Below are positions 22,673-30,558 of a stretch of 64,000 nucleotides of DNA, in pieces. Positions within the stretch are counted from its first letter, which is position 1. Each line of letters begins with the position of its first letter. The DNA lies in IMG/VR virus record IMGVR_UViG_3300044981_000338, positions 1 to 64,000 of that record; one strand, 5' to 3'. The notes beneath the pieces are model-generated. The model made no database searches. It was not told where the DNA came from and saw nothing but the letters and a program-made list of their open reading frames with translations. Source of the stretch: a virus. The translations under genes were made by a program, and so were the position numbers.

Positions 22673-23212
22673 CTACGACGTCTCACTGCTGTCGTCGGTG
22701 CCTGTCCTCGACGGGAGCACACGAATGGGCGCCGTCATCTTGCGCGTCGCGCGCTTCTGACTGTCAGTCAGACTCTCGCCTACCAAGCGAAGCAGTGCCT
22801 CCTGCTCGAAGCCCGCGGCGTCTGCAGCGATCTTCATGTTGAGCGCGGAGTAGTCCGAGCGCACACGGAAGATGAACTGATCCATCGCCGCGTCAGCAAC
22901 GTGGGCGTGCGCTTGGCAGAAGACCGGAGGCTGCATCATGTCGACCTCCCGACGGTAGCTCGGAGGGGCGGCGAAGTAGTTGCGCAGCCAGTTCCAACCG
23001 CCGCGGTCTCTCTTGAGCACCGGCGCCGGGAAGCGTGCGACCTCGCCACAGACGCACTTCGGGGAGGACTCGTACTCGGCGCGGGCTCGGTCCTCGGCCT
23101 GCAGCAGCTCGATCTGGATTGGGTTTCGTAGCCGCTTCATAAGGACGGCGAGGAAGGCGAGGATGCCACCTATGATGAGGAACCCGGGTCCGTAGTTCTG
23201 CCAGAAATCCAT
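22673..23212 (-). CDS. membrane-anchored protein with cytoplasmic-type domain
   Basis: 179 residues. Residues 8-26 (GPGFLIIGGILAFLAVLMK) form one membrane span. KCVCGE (52-57) and FCQAHAH (98-104) could form a metal site of C-x-C...C-x-x-H type. The rest is helical and soluble. An N-terminal anchor with no cleavage site suggests a host inner-membrane protein. It lies next to the transglycosylase, so a lysis role (holin or spanin partner) is possible but unsupported by motif. Confidence 0.6.
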   Translation of the reverse strand: MDFWQNYGPGFLIIGGILAFLAVLMKRLRNPIQIELLQAEDRARAEYESSPKCVCGEVARFPAPVLKRDRGGWNWLRNYFAAPPSYRREVDMMQPPVFCQAHAHVADAAMDQFIFRVRSDYSALNMKIAADAAGFEQEALLRLVGESLTDSQKRATRKMTAPIRVLPSRTGTDDSSETS

Positions 23213-23583
23213 GATGCGACGTCTCCTTGTTCTGTTTCAGGCGGTGGGAGGGTTGAGAGTAGAGCGGCCCGGTCTCGACGCAAGGCTTCTTCTACTTCCA
23301 CCTTCTCGATCAGCACCTGCAGGCTGTGCAGGTGCTCGTAGAGAGAAGAGCGTAGGTACTCGGTGTTTTGCGTGAGCCGGTCGAGAGCCCGGCGCCCGTG
23401 CTGCTCTGCGCGCTTCAAGTCGAGCAGCACGTAGAACTGGCCGTCGTCGAGAAGCTGCTTGATGGCAGCGCCGTCCTGCTGCGTGAGCAGAGGGGAGCGC
23501 GGCAACCAGTCTAGAAACGGCGTGTCCACGAACGTGCATAGACGAATGATCTTCTCCGCCTCTTCGAGCTGCTCGAGTCTCAT
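23170..23583 (-). CDS. helical protein of unknown function
   Basis: 137 residues, nearly all helix, with coiled-coil-like stretches (RLEQLEEAEKIIRLC at the start, HSLQVLIEKVEVEEALRR later). It overlaps the next gene by 43 bases and the upstream stop by four. No family recognised. Confidence 0.55.
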   Translation of the reverse strand: MRLEQLEEAEKIIRLCTFVDTPFLDWLPRSPLLTQQDGAAIKQLLDDGQFYVLLDLKRAEQHGRRALDRLTQNTEYLRSSLYEHLHSLQVLIEKVEVEEALRRDRAALLSTLPPPETEQGDVASWISGRTTDPGSSS

Positions 23584-23975
23584 GGCTGAACGAAGAAATC
23601 ATTTACTTTGGTCCACCCCAAGAGAGCCGCCGGGTCCGGGGTCACCATGACGTTGACCGCGTTCGACGTCTTCTGCGCCACGATGGCCATGACATCGGAC
23701 TGCGTGATGGGTCTCGAGAGGAACTGGATGAAGTACTGCAGGTTCGGCGGCCAGGTCTTCGGAAAGTTGGTGCCTGGCGGCAGGGGAGCAGTAGGGTCCT
23801 GCCACCGTACCCAGAGCGAGTAGCGAGTGATGCCGTTGGACGACTCGATGTCCTTCAGGGCGGCGTCCAAAGCCAGCGCCCTGTTCTGATCGATGTTCCC
23901 GTCAGGGCACCGCGTCCCGCGCTGCGCGAACGCCAGCAGCGCCTCGTACTGCTCCTGCGAAATAGTGAGGTTCAT
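23580..23975 (-). CDS. uncharacterised protein
   Basis: 131 residues from the ATG at 23975. It begins MNLTISQEQYEALLAFAQRG and contains a Trp/Pro-rich centre (VRWQDPTAPLPPGTNFPK) before a strand region. Soluble, no known motif. Divides the nucleotide-metabolism genes from the envelope-related genes. Confidence 0.55.
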   Translation of the reverse strand: MNLTISQEQYEALLAFAQRGTRCPDGNIDQNRALALDAALKDIESSNGITRYSLWVRWQDPTAPLPPGTNFPKTWPPNLQYFIQFLSRPITQSDVMAIVAQKTSNAVNVMVTPDPAALLGWTKVNDFFVQP

Positions 23976-23988
23976 AGACCGAAGAGTA

Positions 23989-25077
23989 CTACTTGTCGCG
24001 CACCCAGGCCAAAGCAGTAGCTGTGAAGCGCTCCAGCTCATCGAGGGTGCCGTCGTTATTGATCGTGAAGCTGAAGTAGTCCTCGGGGATGGTGCTGAAC
24101 GCGGTCTCGCTGAGATGCTTCGCAGCCGCGCCTTCGAGCGTCGTAGGACGCTTCATGAGAAAGACCGCACCGCCAGCGGCATTGATGGCCCGGACCTCGT
24201 TCTTGAAGCGAACGTCGGAGATGACGACACCCTTGGGTTTCTGCAGCCCTCCCACGAACAGTAGTCCTGACTTCTGCGAGTAGTAGTTCACACCGTTAGG
24301 GTCATCCCGATCATCTGCCAGGAGCCTGGTGGCCGTACGCAGAGCGTAGTCGACCCACACGTCCGGGTAGCAATCACGCCCCCACTCCGTACCGAGGCGC
24401 TGGAGCGCGTAACGCGTCGTGAGCACGCAGTCCGTGTGCTCTTGGCTTCCTTTGATCACGTGCTGGCCGTCCTTCACGTAGATCTCTCTCGACCAGCAAC
24501 CGCAGCGCTGACAGATCGACATCCCTGAGATGATGGGACCCCACACGTGCGGGATGTTCTTGAAGCGCTCGTCCACGGCGTTGCGCTTCTCGCTCGGTCC
24601 CCATAGCTGTTCGTCAGTGAAGGCGAAGACGTCCTTGCAGATGCGCTTCAAGGGGTCTGCGAACGCCACCTTCGCAAAGCCATGGTTCTTGACGAGGAAG
24701 TCCGCCGCTGTGTCCTTGCCGCTGCCTGCCGGCCCGCACAGTCCAATGATCATGTCTTTCTTCTCCTTGAGTTCTTTCGCCCTCGCTTCCGGCATCGTCC
24801 AGCCGGCATCGAGGGCCTTCTTCTCCCAGGGCGCGAGTCCCTTGGGTTTCACAGGGAACTCCCCAGACCAGCGACAGTGGTAACACACAGCCTCGAGGCA
24901 AACGTTGTCGAACGCCTGCCCGTGATCCTCGGTGCCTTCATCTTCGCACTCGCAGATAAACCCCAGGCACCCGCCACGCCGGTTGTGCAAGCTAGCGCAC
25001 TTGTCTTCACCTCCTTTGCCGTGCTTGCTCGGCTCGGCCCCGCACTTCGGGCACGCCCACTTGATCTGTACGGTCAT
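23989..25077 (-). CDS. deoxynucleoside monophosphate kinase with N-terminal zinc domain
   Basis: 362 residues, about 120 longer than T4-type dNMP kinases. Residues 108-362 are the kinase. The P-loop GPAGSGKD (115-122) is preceded by the strand MIIGLC, and VAFADPLKRICKDVF is the usual lid/nucleoside region. VISDVRFKNEVRAI and FLMKRP match the C-terminal core. The enzyme phosphorylates dNMPs with ATP to feed phage DNA synthesis. Residues 1-70 form an added cysteine-rich region (ACPKCG, CYHCRWSG and more), and a further CQRCGC occurs inside the kinase part, so two zinc sites are likely. Start overlaps the upstream gene by four bases, next to dCMP deaminase and MazG-like genes. Confidence 0.82.
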   Translation of the reverse strand: MTVQIKWACPKCGAEPSKHGKGGEDKCASLHNRRGGCLGFICECEDEGTEDHGQAFDNVCLEAVCYHCRWSGEFPVKPKGLAPWEKKALDAGWTMPEARAKELKEKKDMIIGLCGPAGSGKDTAADFLVKNHGFAKVAFADPLKRICKDVFAFTDEQLWGPSEKRNAVDERFKNIPHVWGPIISGMSICQRCGCWSREIYVKDGQHVIKGSQEHTDCVLTTRYALQRLGTEWGRDCYPDVWVDYALRTATRLLADDRDDPNGVNYYSQKSGLLFVGGLQKPKGVVISDVRFKNEVRAINAAGGAVFLMKRPTTLEGAAAKHLSETAFSTIPEDYFSFTINNDGTLDELERFTATALAWVRDK

Positions 25078-25400
25078 ACATCTCTCCGAAGAACGCGCTC
25101 GAACAGGTGGTACACGAGGTCTATACCGCCGTTCTCGCTGCGCTTGATGAACGTGCCGAGGTGCTTGAGTTCCGTGACTGTGTCCTCTGGCAGGCTAGGG
25201 ATCTCGTCACCGGTCAGGCGCACCTCGAAGTCACGCCGCTGCTGTGGCATGCCCGTGTCGACGAGCGCCCACAGGCAAGGGCGCACGCTCATGCCATTCG
25301 ACGCGAAGTCTGCGTGAAGGACCTTCGCATCCATAGGCAGGTCGAGATGGAAGAAGCCGTCTTCATCCGTCTTGATGGGGTACTTGTGAACCGTGCGCAT
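25074..25400 (-). CDS. small beta-rich phage protein (DUF7352-like by eye)
   Basis: 108 residues; AGGAG is six bases before the ATG. The pattern HLDLPMDAKVLHADF, PCLWALVDTGMPQQRRDFEV and GDEIP resembles a family of small phage proteins of unknown function (recalled as DUF7352; not checked). It probably forms a small beta barrel. Confidence 0.65.
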   Translation of the reverse strand: MRTVHKYPIKTDEDGFFHLDLPMDAKVLHADFASNGMSVRPCLWALVDTGMPQQRRDFEVRLTGDEIPSLPEDTVTELKHLGTFIKRSENGGIDLVYHLFERVLRRDV

Positions 25401-25409
25401 GCTGTTCTC

Positions 25410-25922
25410 CTAGTCGCAGTCCGGACAAGGCGGCTCTTGGCCTGCCAGCGAGATCTCGTTCAGCTTGCGCTGCTCATCGAGGATGGCTCGGCGCTCATCG
25501 TCTAGCTTCTGTTCATCGACCTCGATGTACTCGAGCCAGAGCTTGTCGAAGTTCTTGGTAGCCAGCACCAGCTCTTCGCCGATGTACGGACTGTTCGCGC
25601 AAGGTTCTGCGACGACGTACTTCTTCTCTTCGAGCCACTCCATGAACGCACCAACGACGAGCTTGTCCTTGTGTGACGCGCGTAGCTTCTCGCAGTTGGG
25701 GACCTCGAGGGTCTTCGATGTCTTCTTTTCTGCCATGACCTTCCTCATTGGGCAGGCTGTATGCTGCCTCGTCCAGGTCTTGCCTCCATCGGCAGACCAC
25801 TCCACGAAAGAAGTGGGCCTGCCGTTGGGATGTCGAATGGGGCGGCGCTTCATACCGCAGCGCTGACAGGTATCCCCATTGGCGCCGTAGCCGTACCAGT
25901 GGTCAGGTTGTGCCTTGGGCAT
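25410..25922 (-). CDS. zinc-binding protein with helical C-terminus
   Basis: 170 residues from the ATG at 25922. The first 60 form a CQRCGM...TACP zinc-type unit with the beta run SFVEWSADGGKTWTRQ. The C-terminal 100 are a helical domain (DKLVVGAFMEWLEEKKYVVA) ending in CPDCD. A second start at Met 66 (MAEKKTSK) with AAGG just upstream could produce the C-terminal domain alone. Confidence 0.6.
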   Translation of the reverse strand: MPKAQPDHWYGYGANGDTCQRCGMKRRPIRHPNGRPTSFVEWSADGGKTWTRQHTACPMRKVMAEKKTSKTLEVPNCEKLRASHKDKLVVGAFMEWLEEKKYVVAEPCANSPYIGEELVLATKNFDKLWLEYIEVDEQKLDDERRAILDEQRKLNEISLAGQEPPCPDCD

Positions 25923-26067
25923 CGGGCGTCCCCTTGCAGTCGTCTGTATCGGGCGGCTTCGCATTGTGCCCGACGGTGTGCTCCTTCAAGCACTTGGTGC
26001 ACTTGTAGACGTCCTTCTTCGAGAAGGAGTCCTTGATCCAGTCAAGCTGAAACCAATTGTGCTTCAC
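25903..26067 (-). CDS. very small zinc-knuckle protein
   Basis: 54 residues with a GTG start sharing GTGA with the upstream stop. YKCTKCLKEH (residues 21-30) and a later Cys near 44 give a minimal metal site. Trp/Lys-rich N-terminus. Overlaps the next start by 20 bases. Confidence 0.55.
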   Translation of the reverse strand: MKHNWFQLDWIKDSFSKKDVYKCTKCLKEHTVGHNAKPPDTDDCKGTPDAQGTT

Positions 26068-26780
26068 GAGCTGACCCGGCCCTCTAGCACCATCTTCTCG
26101 AGCGGCGTGAGGTCCCACTGCGCGAGCACGGTATAGATCAGCCCCGAGACGTGCTTGAGAAGAAGCGGGTCGGGCGGCGCCATGTGCTCCCACTTCGCTT
26201 CCCAGAGGATGTGGTAGCCAGAAAGCTCGCCCTTCGGACGAAGCATCACCGGGATGGCCGGTACGAGCGCCTTGAATTTCTCCTGGCTCAGACGAGGCAG
26301 GTTGTTCTGCTCGCGCCAGTGCTCGTTGGTGAGCTCGGGCGGGAACATGGCGTCGGGGATGCCGATGGCACCGTTCTTGAACCGACCCTTGTTGTGATCG
26401 TAGGGCACCCAGCGGTCTTTGTAAAAGACGATGTGGTTGCGATCTCGCGACACGATGACGTTCGGCCAGTCGGCCTGCGCTACCGCCAGAAGAGGCAGGC
26501 GCTTGCCTTCGCGCGCGATGCCGGCTTCGCGCATCACCTGCCCTAGGTTCAGAATGCGCTGACCATTGGCCATCACGCGGTACGACTCCATGAGGACCTC
26601 GTCCTCCTTCTCGATGGTCGACTTGAACGAGCGCGCTGAGCGCAGGCTGCGTCCTGCAGCGAGCACCTTCTCTCGCGCCTCCTTCATGCGCGCCTCGCGA
26701 TGCTCACGTACCTTCTTCCGGTAGTCCTTGTAGTGGATGGCGGCGATGCGCGGATCCATCTGGTGCGTGGTGATATTCAT
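26064..26780 (-). CDS. uncharacterised protein
   Basis: 238 residues; AGGAG lies seven bases before the ATG at 26780. A basic helical N-terminus (YRKKVREHREARMKEARE) is followed by a mixed alpha/beta region with NVIVSRDRNHIVFYKDRWVP. No family recognised. Lies in the nucleotide-metabolism operon. Confidence 0.55.
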   Translation of the reverse strand: MNITTHQMDPRIAAIHYKDYRKKVREHREARMKEAREKVLAAGRSLRSARSFKSTIEKEDEVLMESYRVMANGQRILNLGQVMREAGIAREGKRLPLLAVAQADWPNVIVSRDRNHIVFYKDRWVPYDHNKGRFKNGAIGIPDAMFPPELTNEHWREQNNLPRLSQEKFKALVPAIPVMLRPKGELSGYHILWEAKWEHMAPPDPLLLKHVSGLIYTVLAQWDLTPLEKMVLEGRVSS

Positions 26781-26790
26781 AGGCGTTCTC

Positions 26791-27225
26791 CTAGTCCTTG
26801 TACTGACGGTGTTTGATGCCCACGGTGTCGAAGAGCTCGAGACCACGACGGATGCGGTAGTCATTGAGGTAGAGCACTTCGCGAACGTTGCCGAGGTTGA
26901 TGAGAAGCTTGGCGCAGTTCACACACGGAAGGTGCGTGCAGAAGACGATCTTCTCGGTGGCCCTGGGTGCGTCGCAGTTGACGACGGCGTTGGCCTCCGC
27001 ATGGATGCAGCCGCACAGGCCCGGCGTGTCAGAGTCGCACTCGTTGGGTAGCCCCGCGGCGTTGCCGTTGTAGCCCCAGCTCAGAATCTTCCTGAAGTCG
27101 GGGGTGGCGACGACGCACCCGACCTGCACCAGCTTGCCCTCAGAACTGGTACGACGACAAGTAGATCGCCGGCTGAGACTCTCGGCGATGCCCATGCAGA
27201 TGCTCTCGAACGACGGTCGGATCAT
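26791..27225 (-). CDS. dCMP/cytidine-type deaminase
   Basis: 144 residues with the zinc-dependent deaminase signature: HAEANAVV (residues 75-82, H75 ligand and E77 proton shuttle) and PCVNC (100-104, the two Cys ligands). This is the ComEB/dCMP deaminase arrangement, which deaminates dCMP to dUMP for dTMP synthesis. CVVATPDFRKILSWGYNG is the usual substrate-side strand. Extra Cys in CDSDTPGLCGC may form a second zinc site, as in T4 dCMP deaminase. Overlaps the upstream MazG-like gene by four bases. Confidence 0.85.
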   Translation of the reverse strand: MIRPSFESICMGIAESLSRRSTCRRTSSEGKLVQVGCVVATPDFRKILSWGYNGNAAGLPNECDSDTPGLCGCIHAEANAVVNCDAPRATEKIVFCTHLPCVNCAKLLINLGNVREVLYLNDYRIRRGLELFDTVGIKHRQYKD

Positions 27226-27533
27226 TGGCTCTTCTCCAGGGTTTCCTTGTGCCACGTCTTGAAGCGCGCGAGCTTCACGTCGAACTGCAGCTTGAAGGCG
27301 ACAAGGTCGCCGGCCGTGAAGTTCTCGGTCTTGAAGAACTCGATGGCCGCAGACAGATCCGCGAGCTCGCTGACTAGGCGCTCGCGCAGGTTGGTCCCAT
27401 CCCAGTGGTCCTCCTTGCCAGCGTTGCCCATCAACTTGCCGCTTACCTGGGACACCTCCCCTTGTTCTTCGAGTAGCTTGCCGAGGCCGGGCCACACGCG
27501 GCTCCCGAGCATGAAGTCTCCATTGCCTTCCAT
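27222..27533 (-). CDS. MazG-like nucleotide pyrophosphohydrolase
   Basis: 103 residues of all-helical sequence. LEEQGEVSQV gives E22-E23-x-x-E26, and SELADL gives E56-x-x-D59, the EExxE...ExxD magnesium site of the MazG/dUTPase-2 superfamily. These enzymes hydrolyse (d)NTPs to monophosphates and pyrophosphate; phage copies may adjust nucleotide pools or the alarmone level. Coupled to the dCMP deaminase by ATGA overlap, which supports a role in nucleotide metabolism. Confidence 0.75.
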   Translation of the reverse strand: MEGNGDFMLGSRVWPGLGKLLEEQGEVSQVSGKLMGNAGKEDHWDGTNLRERLVSELADLSAAIEFFKTENFTAGDLVAFKLQFDVKLARFKTWHKETLEKSQ

Positions 27534-27838
27534 CAGATGACTCCTCTCACAGTTAGTACTTGCCGGATGCAGTCGCGCGCGTAGTCGCACGCCCTGCGTT
27601 GCACGCGCCACGACAGCGGAGTGCTGCCGTAGGACGCCCCGAAGACTTCTTGCCGCGTGAAGACGCGGTCATGGTGGTGAGGCTCCCCTTTGTCCTCCCA
27701 CTTCACACGCAGCACGAACTCGCCGTTCGGGCGGGCCACGAACTCGACACCGGTCGCCCCCGTCGACCTCCGAATCGGATCGAACCAGCGCTCCAGCTGC
27801 TGACGAAGACCCTGGAGAAGAGCGTCACCTCGGTCCAT
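27533..27838 (-). CDS. uncharacterised small protein
   Basis: 101 residues. Helical start (ALLQGLRQQLERWFDPIR), a beta hairpin (VEFVARPNGEFVLRVKWEDK), then a basic helix. Its start faces the plus-strand gene at 27851 across 12 bases. No family recognised. Confidence 0.55.
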   Translation of the reverse strand: MDRGDALLQGLRQQLERWFDPIRRSTGATGVEFVARPNGEFVLRVKWEDKGEPHHHDRVFTRQEVFGASYGSTPLSWRVQRRACDYARDCIRQVLTVRGVI

Positions 27839-27850
27839 ACTGGCTCCCCC

Positions 27851-28303
27851 GTGGCTGGCGAAGCATACTTCACGTCCGAGCGTTTCATTCACGACGACCT
27901 GGCATACAAGGTCGAGAAGATGGTCATCCTCGCGAGAGGCAAGTACAAGAGGACCGGCAAGTTCGAAAGCTACGCCATCGCCTGGCCCAGCGAGACCATT
28001 ACAGGCGACGACGGCAAGGCCATCGCAGGCTCCGTGCTGATGCGCCTGCAGGACGACACACCGCCGCAAGAAGTGATGCAGTCACTCAAGAAGATGGTCG
28101 TGCGCACCAAGGCCTACGGCCTGGCGCTGTTCGAGAAGAAGGTCGACGCGCTGCGCATACTCTTCGAGACGCACCATGGCGCTAGAGCGTGGATCGTACC
28201 GCTCGAGCGCCATGGAGACCGTCTAGTACCAGGCAAGTACACCATCCGAGACAACGCCGAGTGCCTGGGCCTTCTCTGGCAACCCAGGCGCGGTACCGCC
28301 TAG
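27851..28303 (+). CDS. uncharacterised plus-strand protein
   Basis: 150 residues if it starts at the GTG at 27851, which has no evident ribosome site; the true start is uncertain. The body is clearly protein-like (AYKVEKMVILARGKYKRTGK, QSLKKMVVRTKAYGLALFEK, RLVPGKYTIRDNAECLGLL), alpha/beta and soluble. It has no promoter element of the ATAAGA type and converges on the H1-like gene with a four-base overlap. Function unknown. Confidence 0.5.
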   Translation: MAGEAYFTSERFIHDDLAYKVEKMVILARGKYKRTGKFESYAIAWPSETITGDDGKAIAGSVLMRLQDDTPPQEVMQSLKKMVVRTKAYGLALFEKKVDALRILFETHHGARAWIVPLERHGDRLVPGKYTIRDNAECLGLLWQPRRGTA

Positions 28304-29127
28304 GACGCCGCCTGCTTGTCGAGGGCCTGCGCTGCGGGAGGGATGGGGAACTTCGCTGCCTCGGCGGCCCTCTTCAGCCGTTCGTGCTGCGCCTGAGCCA
28401 CCGGGTCGAGGGTAGCAGAAGGAGGGGCCTCCGGCTGACGCTCAGCCTGGGGCGGGACCACGATGCGTGCCGCACCCGGCTGCGCGACGACTTCGTCGCC
28501 CTGGATCGCCGAGCTCGCGTCATCGTCACTCGGAGGCGTCGGGATGCGCTCGGGCAGCGTGAGACCTTCACGCGCTGCCGCCACGAGACGTCGCGCAGAC
28601 TCCCGCGCGTTCTCGGAGTACTCGGCCGTCGCGATGTCGTAGGCACGCTGCTCGAGCGGGTTGAGCTCGCCCGTGTTGCGGTACGCAGCGATGACCGTAG
28701 AGGCGGCGTGCTGACGCACCGTCGTGGGGTCGTCCCCGTTACCGAGGCGAGGCGGGGTGGGGAAGAGGTCCTGCTGCGAAGACGACGCCTTGACGCCCGT
28801 AACGGGAGTGCGCTTCGGAGCTGCCTCGGTTGCAGGCGCCCGACCGCGCCGACCCGCTGTCTTCTTGGCGGTCTTCTTCACCGCCGGCGCAGCTGCTGCA
28901 GCAGCCGCCTTCTTCGCCTTTTTGGGCTGAGGTCGCGGAGTGACCTCCTTCTTGGTGGCGTTCTTGCCATCGGCGAAGTACTTGTCGGCGAAGTCGTGTG
29001 CGCGCTTCTTGTCCTTCTCGTTCCAGGTCGCCTTGCCGATGGCTCTTCGCGCACCCGTGAGACCGGCATACTTGCCGTTCTGGGCGTTCTCGATGAAGCT
29101 GTCGACGGTGAGTTTCTCGTAGTTCAT
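28300..29127 (-). CDS. histone H1-like basic protein
   Basis: 275 residues in three parts. Residues 1-55 form a small helical domain (DSFIENAQNGKYAGLTGARR...). Residues 60-105 are a Lys/Ala/Pro-rich block (KKAKKAAAAAAAPAVKKTAK) typical of bacterial H1-like and eukaryotic H1 tails. Residues 110-275 are a longer Pro/Ala region with helices. Such proteins coat or compact DNA without strong specificity. A phage copy might protect or condense the genome, or alter host nucleoid structure (inference). Confidence 0.6.
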   Translation of the reverse strand: MNYEKLTVDSFIENAQNGKYAGLTGARRAIGKATWNEKDKKRAHDFADKYFADGKNATKKEVTPRPQPKKAKKAAAAAAAPAVKKTAKKTAGRRGRAPATEAAPKRTPVTGVKASSSQQDLFPTPPRLGNGDDPTTVRQHAASTVIAAYRNTGELNPLEQRAYDIATAEYSENARESARRLVAAAREGLTLPERIPTPPSDDDASSAIQGDEVVAQPGAARIVVPPQAERQPEAPPSATLDPVAQAQHERLKRAAEAAKFPIPPAAQALDKQAAS

Positions 29128-29245
29128 CTGCAGTCTCCTCTTTTGTTTCGCTCGGGATGAGCGAACAAGCCGTCTCTCTAACGAGGGCGGCTGTGCACCA
29201 CGGCACTGGGTGGAAGTGAAAGAACTACTCCCCCTACATCAGAAG

Positions 29246-29416
29246 TCAACCAGCTGGTGTCTTCTTCTTGTGCACTAGCACCAGAACAGAGGCACCCAGG
29301 CCCATGCACAAAAGCCCGACGCGTGCGCCCTTATTCCCTCCGAAGTCGTAGTGCATCTCCAGAAGAAGGCACACAATAGAAGCAGTCAGCATTCCCACAG
29401 CAGCAGCACGAAGCAT
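29246..29416 (-). CDS. two-span small membrane protein
   Basis: A 56-residue protein with AGGAGG six bases before the ATG. Two hydrophobic stretches (AAAVGMLTASIVCLLL and VGLLCMGLGASVLVLV) flank a short charged loop, ending HKKKTPAG. A hairpin of this size with a lysine-rich tail fits a class II holin, but many small phage membrane proteins look alike. It is divergent from the peptidase-fold operon at 29563. Confidence 0.6.
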   Translation of the reverse strand: MLRAAAVGMLTASIVCLLLEMHYDFGGNKGARVGLLCMGLGASVLVLVHKKKTPAG

Positions 29417-29466
29417 CGAGCGCCTCCTGGAGCACGTCGAGTGCTCCGTACATCTTCTTCCGCGTT

Positions 29467-29483
29467 CGGGGAAAAGAATGCTG
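29467..29483 (+). promoter_or_regulatory. ATAAGA-N4-TG element, copy 6 (variant AAAAGA)
   Basis: CGGGG-AAAAGA-ATGC-TG with AAAAGA at 29472-29477. The sequence GTTCGGGG just before is identical to copy 5. It sits about 80 bases before the operon beginning at 29563. A second possible element, TTGCCA...TACAAT, lies closer to the gene but with a 19-base gap. Confidence 0.4.
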
Positions 29484-29562
29484 AGGCGATCTGGCTTGCC
29501 ACAACAGTAGGGGTCGACGCTACAATCCAACTGCTCGTACAACCCCTACTTCAAGGTGAGTC

Positions 29563-30558
29563 ATGCACACAGTCTTCGCTCCGCACCTCAAGTGCAACGT
29601 TGTCATCGGGGCCTGCAAGCTGCCCGATCCGCACGCAATGCGCTTCCACCTCGGCGACTACGTCGACGAAGCCACACTCCCGCCGTCTCCCGCCTCAGTG
29701 GACTACAGCGCCCCCGCCATGTCGGTCATCTCGAACATCGAAGGCAACGACTCGGTGGGTGACTGCGTTCTGGCAGAGGAGGCTCACTTCGTCGGTGTAA
29801 TGACCGGCAACACGGGCCGGCTGTTCTCGTACACACCGGCCCTGACCCTCGCCGCGTACTCGGCCATCACAGGGTACAACCCGAGCGACCCGAGTACCGA
29901 CCAGGGAACCGACCCGACGGTCGCGATGAACTACTTCGTCAAGAACGCCTACGCGGACGGTACCAAGCTCGCCGGCTGGGCCATGGTCGACGCTTCCAAC
30001 AAGACGCTCGTGACCTTCGCCATCAGCGCCCTTGGCAACTTGAAGCTCTGGGTCGGTCTGCCTGATGCGTGGATCAACCCCTTCCCCAGCAAGAACGGCT
30101 TCGTCTGGGACGTCGCTCCTCCCAACGCGAACAACGGTCACTGCATCGGCTCATGCGCCTACAACTCGACGCAGATCACCATCGTGGGCACCAACGCGCA
30201 GGGCGTGCAGGTCATGACCTGGGGGCTCATCGGCACTATCACCTGGGCGGCCTTCGCAGCCCTCTTCGTGCAGAGCGCCGGCGGCGGCGCAGCCGTGCGA
30301 ATCACCCCCGACTGGTTGGCCAAGGGTGCCACGAAGACGCCAAGCGGGTTCGCCTACGCGGACCTCATCTCGGATCTCAACCGGTTCTACGGAAGCAACA
30401 TCCCGGTCCCCACGCCTCCCCCGCAGCAGCTGCCGGCCACCCTCGCCAACGCGCAGATGGTGACGAACAACGCGCTCTCGCGCCAGCTCCCCTTCATCCA
30501 GAGGGGCAACGCGAAGACTCTCGTCGATGCGGCACTCGCCACGCTGGTCTGGCCGTGA
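29563..30558 (+). CDS. papain-like cysteine-peptidase-fold protein
   Basis: 331 residues. NDSVGDCVLAEEAH (62-75) supplies a candidate nucleophile C68, NNGHCIGSCAYN (190-201) a candidate base H193, and VMTWG (217-221) the usual third-site strand. Spacing and motifs match a widespread bacterial and phage family with a papain-like C39/C1 fold, mostly uncharacterised (from memory). It lacks a signal peptide. Roles could be peptidase, transglutaminase-like enzyme or structural protein. The next gene overlaps its stop by GTGA and encodes a lipoprotein, so the two may act together at the envelope. Promoter element copy 6 is upstream. Confidence 0.7.
   Translation: MHTVFAPHLKCNVVIGACKLPDPHAMRFHLGDYVDEATLPPSPASVDYSAPAMSVISNIEGNDSVGDCVLAEEAHFVGVMTGNTGRLFSYTPALTLAAYSAITGYNPSDPSTDQGTDPTVAMNYFVKNAYADGTKLAGWAMVDASNKTLVTFAISALGNLKLWVGLPDAWINPFPSKNGFVWDVAPPNANNGHCIGSCAYNSTQITIVGTNAQGVQVMTWGLIGTITWAAFAALFVQSAGGGAAVRITPDWLAKGATKTPSGFAYADLISDLNRFYGSNIPVPTPPPQQLPATLANAQMVTNNALSRQLPFIQRGNAKTLVDAALATLVWP

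Noticed and set aside
22673-23583. Holin/spanin assignment for the genes beside the transglycosylase
   Set aside because: One has a single membrane span and the other is purely helical; neither shows decisive lysis features.
29490-29526. TTGCCA...TACAAT before the operon at 29563
   Set aside because: The boxes are 19 bases apart, outside the usual range, so it is only mentioned as an alternative to element copy 6.
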